Shown one piece after another: positions 25,410 to 34,184 of a stretch of DNA of 64,000 bases. Source of the stretch: JAFDZV01 sp035549015 (GTDB lineage: Bacteria; Bacteroidota; Ignavibacteria; OLB7); NCBI GenBank assembly GCA_035549015.1, contig DASZRW010000019.1, positions 62,001-126,000 of the forward strand, in the 5' to 3' direction. The notes under the pieces are model-generated. The model ran no database searches, had not been told where the DNA came from, and saw only the letters and a program-made list of their open reading frames with translations. The first letter of the stretch is position 1; every line of letters starts with the position of its first letter. The position numbers were made by a program, and so were the translations under genes.

Positions 25410-25907
25410 CTACGTCAGGCGCCGGATCAATTCGCCATGCCGGGGATAGCACCGGAGAAGCGATTCGCGTTCACCCATCTCGAAGTCCGCAACGTCGAAG
25501 CCCGGCGCCACGGTGCAACCAACCAGCAGATATCCTTCACGATCGTCTGCCTCCGCAGCGAACCAGCACCCGTGCAGGATCAGAACCTGAAATGTCTCGC
25601 CGGACTCCGGGTTCGGCCCGATGCGTCTGGGATGATATCCTCCGGCGGCGTCGATGATGTGCACGGTGCCGGCGCACCCGGCGTGGAAGTGCCATAACTC
25701 CTCGCTTGCAAGGCGATGGAATCTGGATGGGCGATCGCCGGTGAGCATGAAGTAGATCGCCGTCGAGAAGGCACGTTCGCCGGCATAGCGTTCGGGAAGA
25801 TGTTCAACCGGTATCCGGTCGCCCGAACGATACGTCTCGCGGAAGTATCCCCCCTCGGGATGCGGCTCCAGAGCGAGATGTTCTATCCAGAAGGATGCAT
25901 CATGCAT
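25410..25907 (-). CDS. DUF985 cupin-fold protein
   Basis: This 165-residue protein is close to the DUF985 family norm: LEPHPEGGYFRETYRS at the start, then AIYFMLTGDRPSRFHRL, the core EELWHFHAGC, and GCTVAPGFDVADFEMG near the C-terminus. The cupin fold could bind a sugar or metal; its reaction is unestablished. ATG 25907 is 14 bases after the kynU stop, so it is probably co-transcribed with kynU. Its placement within a tryptophan-catabolism operon suggests, but does not prove, a role there. Confidence 0.88.
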   Translation of the reverse strand: MHDASFWIEHLALEPHPEGGYFRETYRSGDRIPVEHLPERYAGERAFSTAIYFMLTGDRPSRFHRLASEELWHFHAGCAGTVHIIDAAGGYHPRRIGPNPESGETFQVLILHGCWFAAEADDREGYLLVGCTVAPGFDVADFEMGERESLLRCYPRHGELIRRLT

Positions 25908-25921
25908 AGTCCCCACCCGAA

Positions 25922-27235
25922 TCAGAAGAGCGTTGCAAGGATATCCGCGAATCGCCACGCATCGAGGAAGGTGTTGTACATCGGCACCGGCGCGACACGT
26001 ATCACGTCGGGAGGACGGAAGTCAACCGTAACGCCGGCCGCGCGCAGGCGGTGTGCGAGGTCGCGAGCGTTCGCCGTTGTACGAATCGAAAGCTGGCAGC
26101 CGCGCTGCGCCGGATCGCGCGGCGTAATGATCGTGTAGCGTTCGCCGGGAATCAGGTCGATCAGATACTCCAGATACGCGGTAAGCATCACGGACTTGGC
26201 GCGAAGGTTCGGTATGCCGGCCTGCGTGAAGAGATCCAGCGCAACCTTGTGCGCGGCCATCGGCAGGATCTGCGCGTTGCTCAACTGCCAGCCGCCGGCG
26301 CCCCGCTGCGGCACGAAGTCCGGATGCATTTCAAACCGGCTCGCGGGATCGTTCCCCCACCATCCCGCGAAGCGAGGCAGGTCGGGATCGAAGGCATGCC
26401 GCTCATGCACGAAGCAACCGGAGACGCCGCCGGGACCGGAGTTGAGATACTTGTAGCCGCACCAGACGGCGAAGTCCACATCCCAGTCGTGCAGCCGCAG
26501 ATCCAGATTCCCGGCCGCATGCGCGAGGTCGAACCCGACCACGCATCCGGCGGCATGCGCCGCTGCGGTGATGCGTTCCATGTTGAATGCCTGGCCGGTG
26601 TAGAAGTTGACGCCGCCCATCATCACCAGCGCCACTTCGTCCCCGTGCTCCGAGAGGTACTGCTCGATATCCTCCGTGAGCAACAGATCCTGCCCGTCGC
26701 GCGGCCGAAGCTCCACGATTGCCTGCGCCGGATCGTAGCCGTGGAACCGCGCCTGGCTCCAGACCGCGTACCGGTCCGACGGAAACGCCCCCCCCTCCAC
26801 GACGATCTTGTAGCGCCCGGCCGTCGGCCGATAGAAGGAGACCATCATGAGATGGAGGTTGGCCGTGAGCGTGTTCATCACCACCACCTCGCCGGGCCTC
26901 CCCCCCACCAGTGCCGCGGCGGGTTCCGCGAACATCTCGTGATAGCTGTACCAGGGATGCTTCGCCTCGAAGTGCCCCTCGACGCCGAGCTCCGCCCAGT
27001 CGCGCAGTTCCTGCTCGATCGCCTCGCCAACGCCCTTCGGCTGCAACCCGAGTGAGTTGCCCACCAGATAGATCATCGGCTCGCCGTTGGTGTGCCGCGG
27101 GAGGTGATAGGACTCGCGAAAGCCTGCAAGCGGATCGTTCCGGTCCAATGCGTCGGCGAACGCACGATCGGCCTGGAACGCCGGCGCAGCCTGATGCAGG
27201 GAGTGATCGGCAGTGATATCTGTTGGTTGATTCAT
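25922..27235 (-). CDS. kynU: Kynureninase
   Basis: This 437-residue PLP enzyme cleaves (3-hydroxy)kynurenine to (3-hydroxy)anthranilate and alanine. The Schiff-base lysine is in CGYKYLNSGPGG. The cofactor-aspartate block GFDLAHAAGNLDL and the start block YLVGNSLGLQPKG are family-typical, as is GGWQLSNAQIL. ATG 27235 has GGAAGA upstream and gives the normal length. It is followed by the DUF985 gene after 14 bases. Confidence 0.96.
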   Translation of the reverse strand: MNQPTDITADHSLHQAAPAFQADRAFADALDRNDPLAGFRESYHLPRHTNGEPMIYLVGNSLGLQPKGVGEAIEQELRDWAELGVEGHFEAKHPWYSYHEMFAEPAAALVGGRPGEVVVMNTLTANLHLMMVSFYRPTAGRYKIVVEGGAFPSDRYAVWSQARFHGYDPAQAIVELRPRDGQDLLLTEDIEQYLSEHGDEVALVMMGGVNFYTGQAFNMERITAAAHAAGCVVGFDLAHAAGNLDLRLHDWDVDFAVWCGYKYLNSGPGGVSGCFVHERHAFDPDLPRFAGWWGNDPASRFEMHPDFVPQRGAGGWQLSNAQILPMAAHKVALDLFTQAGIPNLRAKSVMLTAYLEYLIDLIPGERYTIITPRDPAQRGCQLSIRTTANARDLAHRLRAAGVTVDFRPPDVIRVAPVPMYNTFLDAWRFADILATLF

Positions 27236-27326
27236 TTCGTTCTTCCGGCGCCGGGATATACCGGCTGTAGTTCCTGTCAGTGGGAAGGGATGATGCCGCC
27301 GCGATCGCAACGCACGGTTGCCGCGG

Positions 27327-28151
27327 CTATTTCCGGCGGATCAGCCCGAACAGCAGCGGGCGCGATGGAGCGGCATCCAGCATGAAGTGCGGGATCTGAA
27401 GGTTGAGCATGTAGCAACCGTCGGCAATGTGATTGCCTACGAATATCATCTCGGTAATCGTTCGTGCCTCCAACGGCTCCGGCCCGAGGTGACCTTCGGC
27501 GGGGAGATCCCAGAAGATGCGATGCGCCGCAAGCCTTCCATCATCCTCCTCGCGATCCACCGAGGGAAGGTCCAGCAGAAGATGCCGCACGCCGAGCTCG
27601 CGAATCAGACGCATGGCCGCCGGCGTCAGATACGCCGGGTTGGTTCCGGAGTAGGCCGCGTTCAGCCTGGACTCATCGTTCGGCAACGTGCGCAGAACCA
27701 GTGCGGAGAAGAACTCGCGGGGAACGGAGCCGAGCGCCTCCAGCGCGTTCACCAGCGCGCGCCGCGTGATCACGCGATCGCCAACGGCTGCCCCCTCAAG
27801 CGCCTTGTCGCCGTTTCCGGCATTGAGCGGCGTCACGCTCGCAACTACTGCGGGCAGGAACGGCTCGCGCAGAACGGCTGCAACGGCCACACGCTCGTCC
27901 ACCACATGGCCCAGGCACTCCGTGTGCGTTCCGTTGCCGTGCGGGTTCAATGTCACCGTCTCGCAATTGCACGCCCCGCCGCGGCGCGTGTCGCCAACGA
28001 AGCCTCCCGCCTCCACCGGACGCGAGATCGCTGCATCGATCCCGAAGGCGCGCGGCTGCGGCCCGTTGAAGTGAAGCGGAATGGAAATATCGTGCGCCGC
28101 ATCGGTATCGATCTGCCACGAACCTCCCGCGAGTTCGAACGCCAGTATCAT
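27327..28151 (-). CDS. kynB: Cyclase-family hydrolase, probable arylformamidase (KynB-like)
   Basis: The 274-residue protein has the cyclase-family metal site around His71, His76 and His82 (NPHGNGTHTECLGH). The standard HxGTHxDxPxH aspartate is replaced by Glu78. KynB removes formate from N-formylkynurenine using zinc. The ATG overlaps the upstream decarboxylase stop by four bases, giving translational coupling. The arylformamidase function rests on operon context plus fold; the altered motif and extra length mean another cyclic-amide or ester substrate is possible. A longer overlapping open frame to 29057 is a shadow of the upstream gene. Confidence 0.72.
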   Translation of the reverse strand: MILAFELAGGSWQIDTDAAHDISIPLHFNGPQPRAFGIDAAISRPVEAGGFVGDTRRGGACNCETVTLNPHGNGTHTECLGHVVDERVAVAAVLREPFLPAVVASVTPLNAGNGDKALEGAAVGDRVITRRALVNALEALGSVPREFFSALVLRTLPNDESRLNAAYSGTNPAYLTPAAMRLIRELGVRHLLLDLPSVDREEDDGRLAAHRIFWDLPAEGHLGPEPLEARTITEMIFVGNHIADGCYMLNLQIPHFMLDAAPSRPLLFGLIRRK

Positions 28152-29158
28152 GCGAAGGCCTCCTGCCGCAGCCCCAGGAACTCCAACGCGGTTCCGGCAA
28201 GCAACTGCTCGCGCGATGCAGCGTCGAGATCGGCCATGGACTCGATCAGTCCCCCCGGATGATGCTCTCCCAGCGGGAAGGGATAATCCGAACCGAGCAT
28301 GACGCGCTCCGGCGTGAAGAGATCCAGCATGTAGCGAAGCGCAGCGGGATCGTGCACGAGCGAGTCGAAGTAGAGTTTCGGCACGAGCGCCCGAGGCTCC
28401 GTGGTTGTCCGGACCTGAACCAGATCCGGACGCACATGGAAGCCATGCTCGATCCGCCCCAGCGTGAACGGAAAGGAGCCGCCGCCGTGCGAGAAGCAGA
28501 AGCGAAGGTTCGGGAAGCGATCCAGCACGCCGCCGAAGAGAACGGAGCAGATTGCAAGCGACGTCTCCGCCGGCATCCCGACCAGCCACGGAAGCCAGTA
28601 CCGGGGCATCTTCTCCTTCCCCATCATGTCCCATGGATGCACGAAGATCGCCGCGCCCAGATCCTGCGCCGCCTCGTAGAAGGGGAAGAGCGATTCGTCG
28701 TCCAGGTTCCACTCGTTGATATGCGATCCGATCTCCACGCCCGGCATGCCGAGCGTCTTCACGCATCGCTCGAGTTCCTTCACCGCAAGCTCCGGCGCCT
28801 GCATCGGCAGGGTGCAGAGGCCCACGAAGCGCTTCGGATGGCGCTCCACCACGGAGGCGATGTGATCGTTGAGGGTGCGTGAGAGATCGTGCGCATGCTC
28901 CGGCTGCGCCCAGTAACTGAACATCACCGGAACCGTGGAGAGAACCTGCACGTGCACGCCGTGCCGGTCGCATTCGTGAATGCGGACCTCCGGACTCCAG
29001 CAATTCTCCTCCACCTCGCGAAAGAACCTGTCGTCGATCATCATCCGCGCACAGCACGGCTTGTGATGCTCCATGCGAACCCAGCCTCCGTACCCGTAGC
29101 GCTCGCGCAGGTCGGGCCAGGTTTCCGGGAGTATGTGCGTGTGTATGTCGATCTTCAC
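28148..29158 (-). CDS. nbaD: 2-amino-3-carboxymuconate-6-semialdehyde decarboxylase
   Basis: This 336-residue amidohydrolase-fold enzyme (ACMSD) decarboxylates the product of 3-hydroxyanthranilate dioxygenase to 2-aminomuconate 6-semialdehyde. That steers carbon away from quinolinate/NAD. Zinc ligands are visible as HTH at residues 6-8, His in FVHPWDMMG, His in FSHGGG and Asp in MLGSDYPFPLG. The start codon is GTG (29158), giving the canonical VKIDIHTHILP. No clear ribosome site is seen. The stop overlaps kynB by four bases, and the dioxygenase gene is about 120 bases upstream. Confidence 0.94.
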   Translation of the reverse strand: MKIDIHTHILPETWPDLRERYGYGGWVRMEHHKPCCARMMIDDRFFREVEENCWSPEVRIHECDRHGVHVQVLSTVPVMFSYWAQPEHAHDLSRTLNDHIASVVERHPKRFVGLCTLPMQAPELAVKELERCVKTLGMPGVEIGSHINEWNLDDESLFPFYEAAQDLGAAIFVHPWDMMGKEKMPRYWLPWLVGMPAETSLAICSVLFGGVLDRFPNLRFCFSHGGGSFPFTLGRIEHGFHVRPDLVQVRTTTEPRALVPKLYFDSLVHDPAALRYMLDLFTPERVMLGSDYPFPLGEHHPGGLIESMADLDAASREQLLAGTALEFLGLRQEAFA

Positions 29159-29281
29159 GTAACGAGCAGTTGTTGGTAATCGGTCATCGATTCGTCGAGA
29201 GCTTCCTCCGCCGGATACGGACCCAGCGCCGGCACCGCAGCCTCTGCACGGGCAGCCCGAGGCGCGAGCAACCCGAGGGGA

Positions 29282-29800
29282 TCACATGCCGGGCGGCTGC
29301 ATCACGGTGCCGCAGTTGGAGCAGGTACGCGCCGCGAGATTCCCCCAGAAGGCATCGAACACCGGCTTCATCTGCGTGGTGATATCGGAGACATGAAGGA
29401 ACTGTTCGTACAGCTTCGTGCCGCAGTTCTCGCAATACCACTGGAACCCGTCCAGCTCATCCTGAGTCCGCCTGCGCTCGATCACCAGCCCCACCGTATT
29501 CACACCACGCTGCGGCGAGTGCGGAACGTTCGGAGCGAGAAGGAACACCTCCCCCTGCCTGATCGGGACATCGCGGATGGCGCCATCCTCAACCAGCCGA
29601 AGCGTGATATCTCCCTCGATCTGGTAGAAGAATTCCTCGCCGACATCGACGTGAAAATCCTTGCGGGCGTTGGGGCCGCCCACCACCATGATCACGAATT
29701 CCGGATGTTCTTCCTTCCAGAGCTGATCGTTTCCCACCGGCGGCTTCAGCAGATGCCGATGTTCGTCGATCCATCGATGCAGGTTGAACGGAGTGCGCAT
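29282..29800 (-). CDS. nbaC: 3-hydroxyanthranilate 3,4-dioxygenase
   Basis: This 172-residue bicupin-derived non-haem iron enzyme opens the 3-hydroxyanthranilate ring. The catalytic Fe ligands His50, Glu56 and His94 occur in FHVDVGEEFFYQ and VPHSPQR. The second, rubredoxin-like metal site is Cys123, Cys126, Cys160 and Cys163, as in bacterial enzymes. Length is standard. It follows the lipoprotein gene by 30 bases. Confidence 0.95.
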   Translation of the reverse strand: MRTPFNLHRWIDEHRHLLKPPVGNDQLWKEEHPEFVIMVVGGPNARKDFHVDVGEEFFYQIEGDITLRLVEDGAIRDVPIRQGEVFLLAPNVPHSPQRGVNTVGLVIERRRTQDELDGFQWYCENCGTKLYEQFLHVSDITTQMKPVFDAFWGNLAARTCSNCGTVMQPPGM

Positions 29801-29830
29801 GACAACGATCGGTTATGAATGTTGGAGGTC

Positions 29831-30814
29831 CTACGGCAGCCCAAGCTCCCTGCGCAGATAATCATCCGCAGTCGAGTTCTTGGTCCAGTAGTCGATCACC
29901 TTCTCGTTCGTACGAACGGCGTGCGTGGTCAGCACATGTGCCTTCGCACCGAAGCCATCCTTGTACGTCTCGCTCCATTCCATGATGCGATGCGGGAACG
30001 CGGATTCGAATTCGATCGAAAGAGTGCGATCGCCGTTGCCGTAGTTGAGCGTGTAGCGCATGCGGCCGTTCTTCGCCGGGTCGTTCGCAATCGGTTCCAG
30101 CGTGGCCGCTGCGGTCTCCACATCGAGCTCCGTGTGGCGGAGGCGCTGCGCCATCGTGCCCGGGATGATTCGTATCCGGCCGGTCGGCAGGCGCTCCGGA
30201 GCCAGACGGATGTGTGTCCACACCTCGTCCTCCAGGTAGACCGTGTCGAGCGAGAAGTCGCGATCGCCTTCCTTCTCGAAGTAGGAACGAAGCTCTACAT
30301 GGTACATGGAATCGCGCAGGTTGAGCTGCGTGAACGTGTGGCCGCACCACTCCTGCGAGGAGGTGCTCACCTTCAACGAATGCGGATGCGCAGCAACTTC
30401 AACCGGCGTGAAGACGGAGGTCATCATCGAATAGGAGTAGATGCCGGTGGCGAACTTCTTCACCAGGTTCAGCTTCAGGATCGGCAGCACCGGCCGCCCA
30501 GCCGGCTCGCTCTCCAGCTTCACCTCCTTGTCCGCCAGGAAATCCTCCGTCACGAAAATCAGCACCGCGTCGCCATGGCGGATCTCGCCGTAACGCGCCT
30601 GATCGAGCGCGAAGCGGGTGAGCTCCGCCTTCCCCTGATACCAGTACGCGCCGAACTGCGCATCCACCGGCGGCGCGGCGGGCGCAGCCTGCGGCGCACT
30701 GCTCCGCACGGCCTGCACCCCGTGCCTGTTCTGGCTGTCCGCGTTGGAGCAACCAACGGCGAGAAGCGCAGCAACGAGAAACGGTACGGTAGTTGGAATC
30801 GATCTATTGTTCAT
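29831..30814 (-). CDS. Conserved lipoprotein heading the kynurenine operon
   Basis: The 327-residue protein has a lipoprotein signal ending in AVGC (MNNRSIPTTVPFLVAALLAV, then the lipobox). A spacer rich in Ala and Pro follows. The body is conserved-looking (YWYQGKAELTRFALDQARYG, DAVLIFVTEDFL, GIYSYSMMTSVF). Such proteins occur in Bacteroidota and, from memory, are often labelled septum formation inhibitor Maf; no Maf nucleotide-pyrophosphatase motif is present, so I treat the function as unknown. It is 30 bases upstream of the dioxygenase gene and perhaps co-transcribed, but a periplasmic lipoprotein has no obvious job in the pathway. Confidence 0.75.
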   Translation of the reverse strand: MNNRSIPTTVPFLVAALLAVGCSNADSQNRHGVQAVRSSAPQAAPAAPPVDAQFGAYWYQGKAELTRFALDQARYGEIRHGDAVLIFVTEDFLADKEVKLESEPAGRPVLPILKLNLVKKFATGIYSYSMMTSVFTPVEVAAHPHSLKVSTSSQEWCGHTFTQLNLRDSMYHVELRSYFEKEGDRDFSLDTVYLEDEVWTHIRLAPERLPTGRIRIIPGTMAQRLRHTELDVETAAATLEPIANDPAKNGRMRYTLNYGNGDRTLSIEFESAFPHRIMEWSETYKDGFGAKAHVLTTHAVRTNEKVIDYWTKNSTADDYLRRELGLP

Positions 30815-31009
30815 GACTCTGTCCCGAGGATACTTCACAGTGTATGCCGCATCCGCTCGGGAGGCCCTGTGCCTTCCTTCGGACGTCGGGAGACGGCGGC
30901 CTGGGGGACGTGCCGGACAAGATACGATTGTTGAGCATCCTCCCGGAGATCGGCATCCGTGTCCCGGGGGTTCGTGCCCGGATGTTCGCGAGGCGGTTGT
31001 ACGATCCGG

Positions 31010-31583
31010 TTACGATGGTTCGGAGAGTGGGGGCCACACTCGTGCAGGATCGCACGCCGCCAGCTTCGCGAGGAACCGGCACATGTGCGGATCGCTTCTG
31101 TCCGGCGGCACGTCGCCCAACGGAAACCAGCGCACGGAACTGAACTCCGCAGCATCGAACCGCAGCGAGAGCCGCCGGCTGCCGCGTAGAACGTACCAGA
31201 GCGAGACGTCGGTGTGACCGGCCGTGAGGCCTACGGTTTCTGTACAGGTGATCATCAGCGGCGGATCGATCGGCGGACCGGCCGCCAGACCCAGCTCCTC
31301 CCGAACCTCACGCACCGCCGTGACGCGCGGATGCTCGCCCGGCTCCACGTGTCCCCCCCATCGGCAGCCACAGCCCGGCATTCCGGTGATCGGCAAGAAG
31401 AACATGATCGCCGTCCACGACAACAACGTAGGCAACCAGATGCTTCGGCGGCACCGCCGGCTTCTCGATGCGGCAGAGTTCCGCGCCCGACGCAATCCAG
31501 GCGAGCGCGTCGGCAATGTGTTCGCGCTCGATATGGTCAAGCGGTTGGATCGACGCCACTTCCTCGAGTATCCGTGCACGCAT
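31010..31583 (-). pseudogene. Nudix hydrolase gene split by a one-base frameshift
   Basis: Two overlapping frames together encode one Nudix protein of about 190 residues. The first half starts at ATG 31583 (MRARILEEVASIQPLDHIER) and reads LLADHRNAGLWLPMGG. The second half continues in another frame with HVEPGEHPRVTAVREVREEL, the Nudix box (GX5EX7REVXEEXG). The break lies in a run of seven C (31353-31359; G on the coding strand); six would restore LPMGGHVEPGE exactly. The cause may be sequencing error, a real mutation or phase variation. If intact it would hydrolyse a nucleoside diphosphate derivative. Confidence 0.82.
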
Positions 31584-31698
31584 TGGACTTCCCAGAATGA
31601 ACCGATTGCCGAACGGGCCAACCATCGGGGACCGCAGAGATTTCGACCTCCGTTCGCCTCCATCCCTCGACGGCTGATTCACCCTCGCTCGCCGCCTC

Positions 31699-33516
31699 TC
31701 ATCTGCTCCCCAGTTCCACCGTCACGGTCTTCTTCTCCTCCCCGCGCAGGATTTCTATCTCGACGCGATCCTTCGGCCTGGCATCTCCAAGCGCATCGGT
31801 GTAGTCGTAGACGTTGTTGATCTGCCTGGCGCCGAACCGTACGATGATATCCCCCTCCTTCAACCCTCCCTTCTGCGCCGGGCCTCCCTCGGAGACGCCG
31901 CTCAGGCGGAGCCCCTTCCCCTCGTACGCATAGTCGGGTATCGTCCCCACGTACACCTTGAACCCGCCACTGGTGCGCGTGCTGGATTGCGTCTTCATGA
32001 ACGGCGGGCGCTCCGTGTGTGCGTCTATTCGCTGCACCATGCCCGCAACGCCGGCAAGGACATCCGCCTCACCGCCGTAGTTGATCTTCTCCCAGGTATC
32101 GGTGGGACGATGATAGTCGCTGTGCAGACCGGTGAAGTAGAAGAGCACCGGGATTCCCTTCGCATAGAAGCTGGAGTGGTCGCTCGGCCCGAAGCCATCC
32201 TCCACCATCTTCAGGATGAAGTGCCCGGCATTGTTGCTGTCCAGCATCGGCTTCCACCACGGCGATGTGCCCACGCCCTGCACGATCAACGACTTCGCGG
32301 TGTCCAGCCGCCCAATCATATCCATGTTCACCATCGTGGAGACCCGCTCCAGCGGGAACGGCGGCTTGCCGACGAACGCGGCGGAACCCAGCAGCCCCTC
32401 CTCCTCACCGGAGAAGCACATGAACACCAGTGTACGCCGGTTGGAATGCTGTGCGGCGAAGAAGCGTGCAAGCTCCATCACGCCGGCGGAGCCGGAGGCG
32501 TTGTCGTCCGCACCGTGATGAACGGCCGGCTCGTGCCCGCCATCCAGCGAGCCTTCTCCTCCCATGCCGAGATGATCGTAGTGGCCGCCGATCACGATGA
32601 TCTGATCGCGCAGCGCCGGATCGTTTCCCGGCACCATGCCGATCACGTCCGCCACGTTCACGTGCCGCATCTGAACGTGCACCTTCACCGAGGCCTTCCA
32701 GCCTCGCATCGGAAAGGTGATCGGCCTGCGCAGGGAGTCGGTGAGCTGCTGAACCTTCGCGAGCGTGCGTCCTGCCGGATCGCGCACGTCATCGAACAGG
32801 GTGCTGAACGCGAACACCGTGGGAAGCCCTGCGTAGGTGTAGTTCCTGTCGAGCGCAACGGGAAGCAGAACGGGAGGATCGAGCGGCGGGTTGATGATCA
32901 CGAGCGCAGCGGCTCCATGCTCGTGAGCGGTGCGGACCTTGGATGCATAGGTGGCAAAGCGGGCAAGCGCCCCGTGCGGGTTTGTCCCGTCAGGAGAATA
33001 GCGCATCACCACCACGATCCTCCCCCTCACATCCAGCCCGGCGTAGTCATCGTAGTTCTCATCCTTCGCCGTGATGCCGTAGCCTGCAAAGACCAGATCG
33101 TCATCGGCGCCGCCATCGTCGCTGAAGCCGAACGGATTGTAGCGATCGCCGGGAGCAAGCCTCACCTCCTTCCCGTTCGGGCTGCGGATGGCAAGCCAGT
33201 TCCGTTCGCCGAGCGTGACGCCGGCCAGATAATCGTAGTGATAGAAGTAGCCATCGCAGCCCGGCACCGCAACCAGCCCGGCATTCTGAAACTTCTGCGC
33301 GATGTAGCTCGCAGCGGCCGCGCACCCCGCCTCACCGGTCCGGCGCCCGGCAAGCTCGTCGCTCGCCAGATAGCGAACGTGGTCACGGAGGCGCGATGCC
33401 AGCAGGGAGTCCGGCTGCAGGCGGCCCGGGCTCTGCGCGGAGAGAAGCGCCGGGATTCCGAGAAGAAGAGTCAGCGTGAGAACGCGGCCAGGCAGCGTGC
33501 GAGAATGCTTCAGCAT
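31699..33516 (-). CDS. M28 zinc peptidase with PA and PDZ domains, exported
   Basis: The 605-residue protein has a signal peptide (MLKHSRTLPGRVLTLTLLLG, cleavage near LSAQ) and a protease-associated insertion at about 120-260. The M28 catalytic core holds GGHYDHLG (His312), HHGADDNASG, FSGEEEGLLG, VNMDMIGR and HSDYHRPTDT, giving all five zinc ligands and the catalytic Glu. A PDZ domain covers about 500-600 (GLRLSGVSEGGPAQKGGLKE). It is an aminopeptidase or carboxypeptidase of the periplasm or outer membrane; the PDZ domain probably binds partners or substrates. ATG 33516 is set by the signal peptide. Confidence 0.9.
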   Translation of the reverse strand: MLKHSRTLPGRVLTLTLLLGIPALLSAQSPGRLQPDSLLASRLRDHVRYLASDELAGRRTGEAGCAAAASYIAQKFQNAGLVAVPGCDGYFYHYDYLAGVTLGERNWLAIRSPNGKEVRLAPGDRYNPFGFSDDGGADDDLVFAGYGITAKDENYDDYAGLDVRGRIVVVMRYSPDGTNPHGALARFATYASKVRTAHEHGAAALVIINPPLDPPVLLPVALDRNYTYAGLPTVFAFSTLFDDVRDPAGRTLAKVQQLTDSLRRPITFPMRGWKASVKVHVQMRHVNVADVIGMVPGNDPALRDQIIVIGGHYDHLGMGGEGSLDGGHEPAVHHGADDNASGSAGVMELARFFAAQHSNRRTLVFMCFSGEEEGLLGSAAFVGKPPFPLERVSTMVNMDMIGRLDTAKSLIVQGVGTSPWWKPMLDSNNAGHFILKMVEDGFGPSDHSSFYAKGIPVLFYFTGLHSDYHRPTDTWEKINYGGEADVLAGVAGMVQRIDAHTERPPFMKTQSSTRTSGGFKVYVGTIPDYAYEGKGLRLSGVSEGGPAQKGGLKEGDIIVRFGARQINNVYDYTDALGDARPKDRVEIEILRGEEKKTVTVELGSR

Positions 33517-33655
33517 GATGGTACAACCAACGTTTGGCAGATGATGGCGCGCCGCACGCGGGCACGAGGGCCGCGAACGGAGCACGCCGAATAAACACGA
33601 TCGATGCGAGGGACGTGACGCAGGGAACGCCGGACTGCACGGATGCCCTGTACGC

Positions 33656-34102
33656 CTACGACAGGGCGGCCGCAGCCTCCTGTACGTCGGCGGCGTGTCC
33701 GACCACGCGAACCTGCTCCCACACCCGATTGATCACGCCGTTCCGGTCAATGAGAAACGTGGTGCGCTGCGCCCAGCGATCGTCCACCGGAACACCGTAG
33801 AGGTTACATATCGTGCGGTCCACGTCTACGAGCAGAGGGAAGTTGAGCCCATACTTCTGCGTGAACGCCTGATGCGAGGCCTGATCGTCCGTGCTTACAC
33901 CGAAGATCACGGTGTGCACGGCACCGAAGTCCGCATGCGCGTCGCGGAAGTCGCAGGCCTCGCGCGTGCAGCCGGACGTATCGTCCTCGGGGTAGAAGAA
34001 GAGTACCACGTTGCTGGTTCCCTTGAACGAGCTCAGCGAGACGGCCGATCCATCCGTTGCCGTTGCCGTGAAGTCCGGTGCGATATCTCCAGCCTGAAGC
34101 AT
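33656..34102 (-). CDS. bcp: Thioredoxin-dependent peroxiredoxin, Bcp/PrxQ type
   Basis: The 148-residue protein reduces peroxides. The peroxidatic cysteine is in FFYPEDDTSGCTREACDFRD, with the second Cys five residues on, the PrxQ pattern. It starts MLQAGDIAPDFTATATDG, the usual N-terminus. AGGA about six bases before ATG 34102 supports that start against the open frame to 34162. Neighbours are a cupin gene upstream and the M28 peptidase gene downstream, with no operon evidence. Confidence 0.95.
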   Translation of the reverse strand: MLQAGDIAPDFTATATDGSAVSLSSFKGTSNVVLFFYPEDDTSGCTREACDFRDAHADFGAVHTVIFGVSTDDQASHQAFTQKYGLNFPLLVDVDRTICNLYGVPVDDRWAQRTTFLIDRNGVINRVWEQVRVVGHAADVQEAAAALS

Positions 34103-34184
34103 GTGCGTTCCTGATTGATTGTAGAAGTGCCGCTGCCGGCCCGCAGGTTGCTCCGGCGGCAATCCTCACCGGGCCTGACGCCGG

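Noticed and set aside
28152..29057. N-terminal extension of the kynB-like frame
   Set aside because: It overlaps the ACMS decarboxylase in another frame and has no domain sense; ATG 28151 with the four-base overlap is the better start.
29831..30814. Maf septum-formation inhibitor name
   Set aside because: The Maf nucleotide-pyrophosphatase motifs are absent and the protein is a lipoprotein; the label would be misleading.
31010..31663. Programmed ribosomal frameshift in the Nudix gene
   Set aside because: There is no slippery-site plus pseudoknot arrangement that I can support. A homopolymer error or mutation is simpler.
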